Made by a program: the position numbers and the translations under genes. The notes beneath the pieces are model-generated. The model was not told the DNA's origin. It made no database searches and worked only from the letters and a program-made list of their open reading frames with translations. This document shows, piece after piece, positions 5,301-6,333 of a DNA stretch of 6,333 nucleotides (position 1 is the first letter of the stretch; every line of letters starts with the position of its first letter). The DNA comes from Bacteroidota bacterium (GTDB lineage: Bacteria; Bacteroidota; Bacteroidia; B-17B0; Aurantibacillaceae), in assembly GCA_023433205.1 (NCBI GenBank), contig JAEZDS010000132.1, positions 1-6,333 on the forward strand, in the 5' to 3' direction.

Positions 5301-6333
5301 ATGCCAGGCATTTCAAAGAAAGCGCTCGACATGCCGGCCTCCCCAATAAGGAAGCTGGTGCCTTATGCAGAAGCAGCCCGTTCGAAGGGCGTAAAGATCT
5401 ATCACCTCAATATCGGTCAGCCCGACATTGAAACCCCCGCAAGTTTTCTTGACGCCATTGCGAACTCGAAAATGAAGGTGGTTGAATACAGTCACAGCGC
5501 GGGTAATGAAAGTTACCGTAAAAAACTATGTAACTATTATGCAAAGTTTAAGATCCAGCTGCAACCGTCCGACATCATTGTTACCTGCGGTGGCAGTGAG
5601 GCCATAGAGATTGCCATGTTAACCTGTTTTAATCCAGGCGATGAGGTGATTATTCCTGAGCCTTTTTACGCGAATTATAACGGTTTCAGCCGTGCCGCAG
5701 ATGTGACAGTTAAACCGGTAAGAAGTTATATTGAAAGCGGTTTTGCTTTGCCACCTGCAAGTGAGTTTGAAAAGGCCATTGGTCCAAAAACCAAAGGTAT
5801 CATGATCTGTAATCCCGGCAATCCAACCGGCTATCTTTATACCAGAGAAGAGCTTGAGGCTTTAAGAGATCTTGTAAAAAAACATGACTTGTTTCTCTTA
5901 AGCGACGAGGTTTACAGGGAGTTCTGTTACGATGGCCGCAATTATGTAAGTGTAATGCACCTTGAAGGTATCTCCGACAATGTTGTACTGCTCGATTCCA
6001 TCAGTAAACGTTACAGTGCCTGCGGAGCGCGTGTAGGAGCAATGATCAGCACAAACAAAACACTTATGGCAGCGGCGCTTAAATTTGCGCAGGCGCGCCT
6101 TAGTCCGCCCAGTTACGGGCAGCTTGGTGCAGAGGCCGCGCTTGAAACGCCCGACAGTTATTTTAAGGAAGTAAAAGAAGAATACACTGCCCGCCGCAAT
6201 TACCTGGTGGAACGACTCAATAGTATTGAAGGTGTTTTTTGTCCTAAACCAAGCGGCGCGTTTTATTGTATCGCCAGGTTGCCGATTGACAATGCAGATA
6301 AATTCTGCCAGTGGCTGCTCGAAGAATTTGAAT
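5301..6333 (+). CDS. PLP-dependent class I/II aminotransferase (aspartate aminotransferase-like; 3' end beyond window)
   Basis: An open frame of 344 codons runs from the ATG at 5301 to the right edge; the family is usually close to 400 residues, so some 50 are missing. It transfers amino groups between amino acids and 2-oxo acids in the cytoplasm, using pyridoxal phosphate. Visible fold-type I landmarks are LNIGQPD near residue 37, the phosphate-binding GGSEA (97-101), NPGNPTG (171-177), SDEVY (201-205) with Asp202 and Tyr205 for the cofactor, SISKRYS with the Schiff-base Lys236, and GARVG with Arg244 for the phosphate. The start MPGISKKALDMPASPIRKL resembles many Bacteroidota enzymes annotated as aspartate aminotransferase. 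The C-terminal arginine that usually binds the substrate carboxylate lies past the edge, and the amino-acid preference cannot be read from this sequence. It is co-oriented with the helicase but has a -7-like element of its own; no functional link is evident. Confidence 0.95.
   Translation, partial: MPGISKKALDMPASPIRKLVPYAEAARSKGVKIYHLNIGQPDIETPASFLDAIANSKMKVVEYSHSAGNESYRKKLCNYYAKFKIQLQPSDIIVTCGGSEAIEIAMLTCFNPGDEVIIPEPFYANYNGFSRAADVTVKPVRSYIESGFALPPASEFEKAIGPKTKGIMICNPGNPTGYLYTREELEALRDLVKKHDLFLLSDEVYREFCYDGRNYVSVMHLEGISDNVVLLDSISKRYSACGARVGAMISTNKTLMAAALKFAQARLSPPSYGQLGAEAALETPDSYFKEVKEEYTARRNYLVERLNSIEGVFCPKPSGAFYCIARLPIDNADKFCQWLLEEFE

Noticed and set aside
3513..5495. Minus-strand frames within the helicase and aminotransferase genes, and the plus-strand frame at 5144-5431 spanning their junction.
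   Set aside because: The host genes have complete or near-complete catalytic motif sets in their own frames. The junction frame would overlap both genes and has no recognisable content.

Overview
The window looks like chromosomal DNA of a member of the Bacteroidota, probably an environmental relative of the Cytophagales, Chitinophagales or Flavobacteriales. Four things point there. Two sites upstream of plus-strand genes match the Bacteroidota primary sigma factor -7 element TAnnTTTG exactly. Start codons are preceded by A/T-rich sequence and not by Shine-Dalgarno motifs. The exported protein has a signal peptide ending in the Ala|Gln cleavage site common in this phylum. The small protein begins like a hypothetical family I associate with this phylum. 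Genus cannot be told from the sequence.

Layout: two genes read leftward and two read rightward from a 430-base divergent intergenic region. On the minus strand, 2196-1 is the first 732 codons of a large secreted zinc metalloprotease, cut off by the left edge. Upstream of it, 3074-2457 encodes a 205-residue, very lysine-rich protein of unknown function. On the plus strand, 3505-5250 encodes a complete DEAD-box RNA helicase with a DbpA-type RNA-binding domain and a basic tail. At 5301-6333 lies the first 344 codons of a fold-type I PLP-dependent aminotransferase, cut off by the right edge. Both edge genes are open reading frames with no stop inside the window.

The genes do not form an obvious pathway. 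The helicase is likely a housekeeping ribosome-assembly or cold-adaptation factor, the aminotransferase belongs to amino-acid metabolism, and the protease is exported. The aminotransferase follows the helicase by 50 bases but has its own promoter-like element, so it may be co-transcribed, independently transcribed, or both.

The most interesting non-coding sequence is the helicase promoter and leader (about 3340-3504). It has an exact -7 box, an A/T dyad just upstream of it, a 10-base direct repeat shared between promoter and leader, and a roughly 100-base 5' leader with a perfect 9-bp hairpin and a competing alternative pairing. This would suit autoregulation or temperature-responsive control, but that is inference. 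I see no CRISPR array, tRNA, rRNA, insertion sequence or clearly novel multi-gene system.
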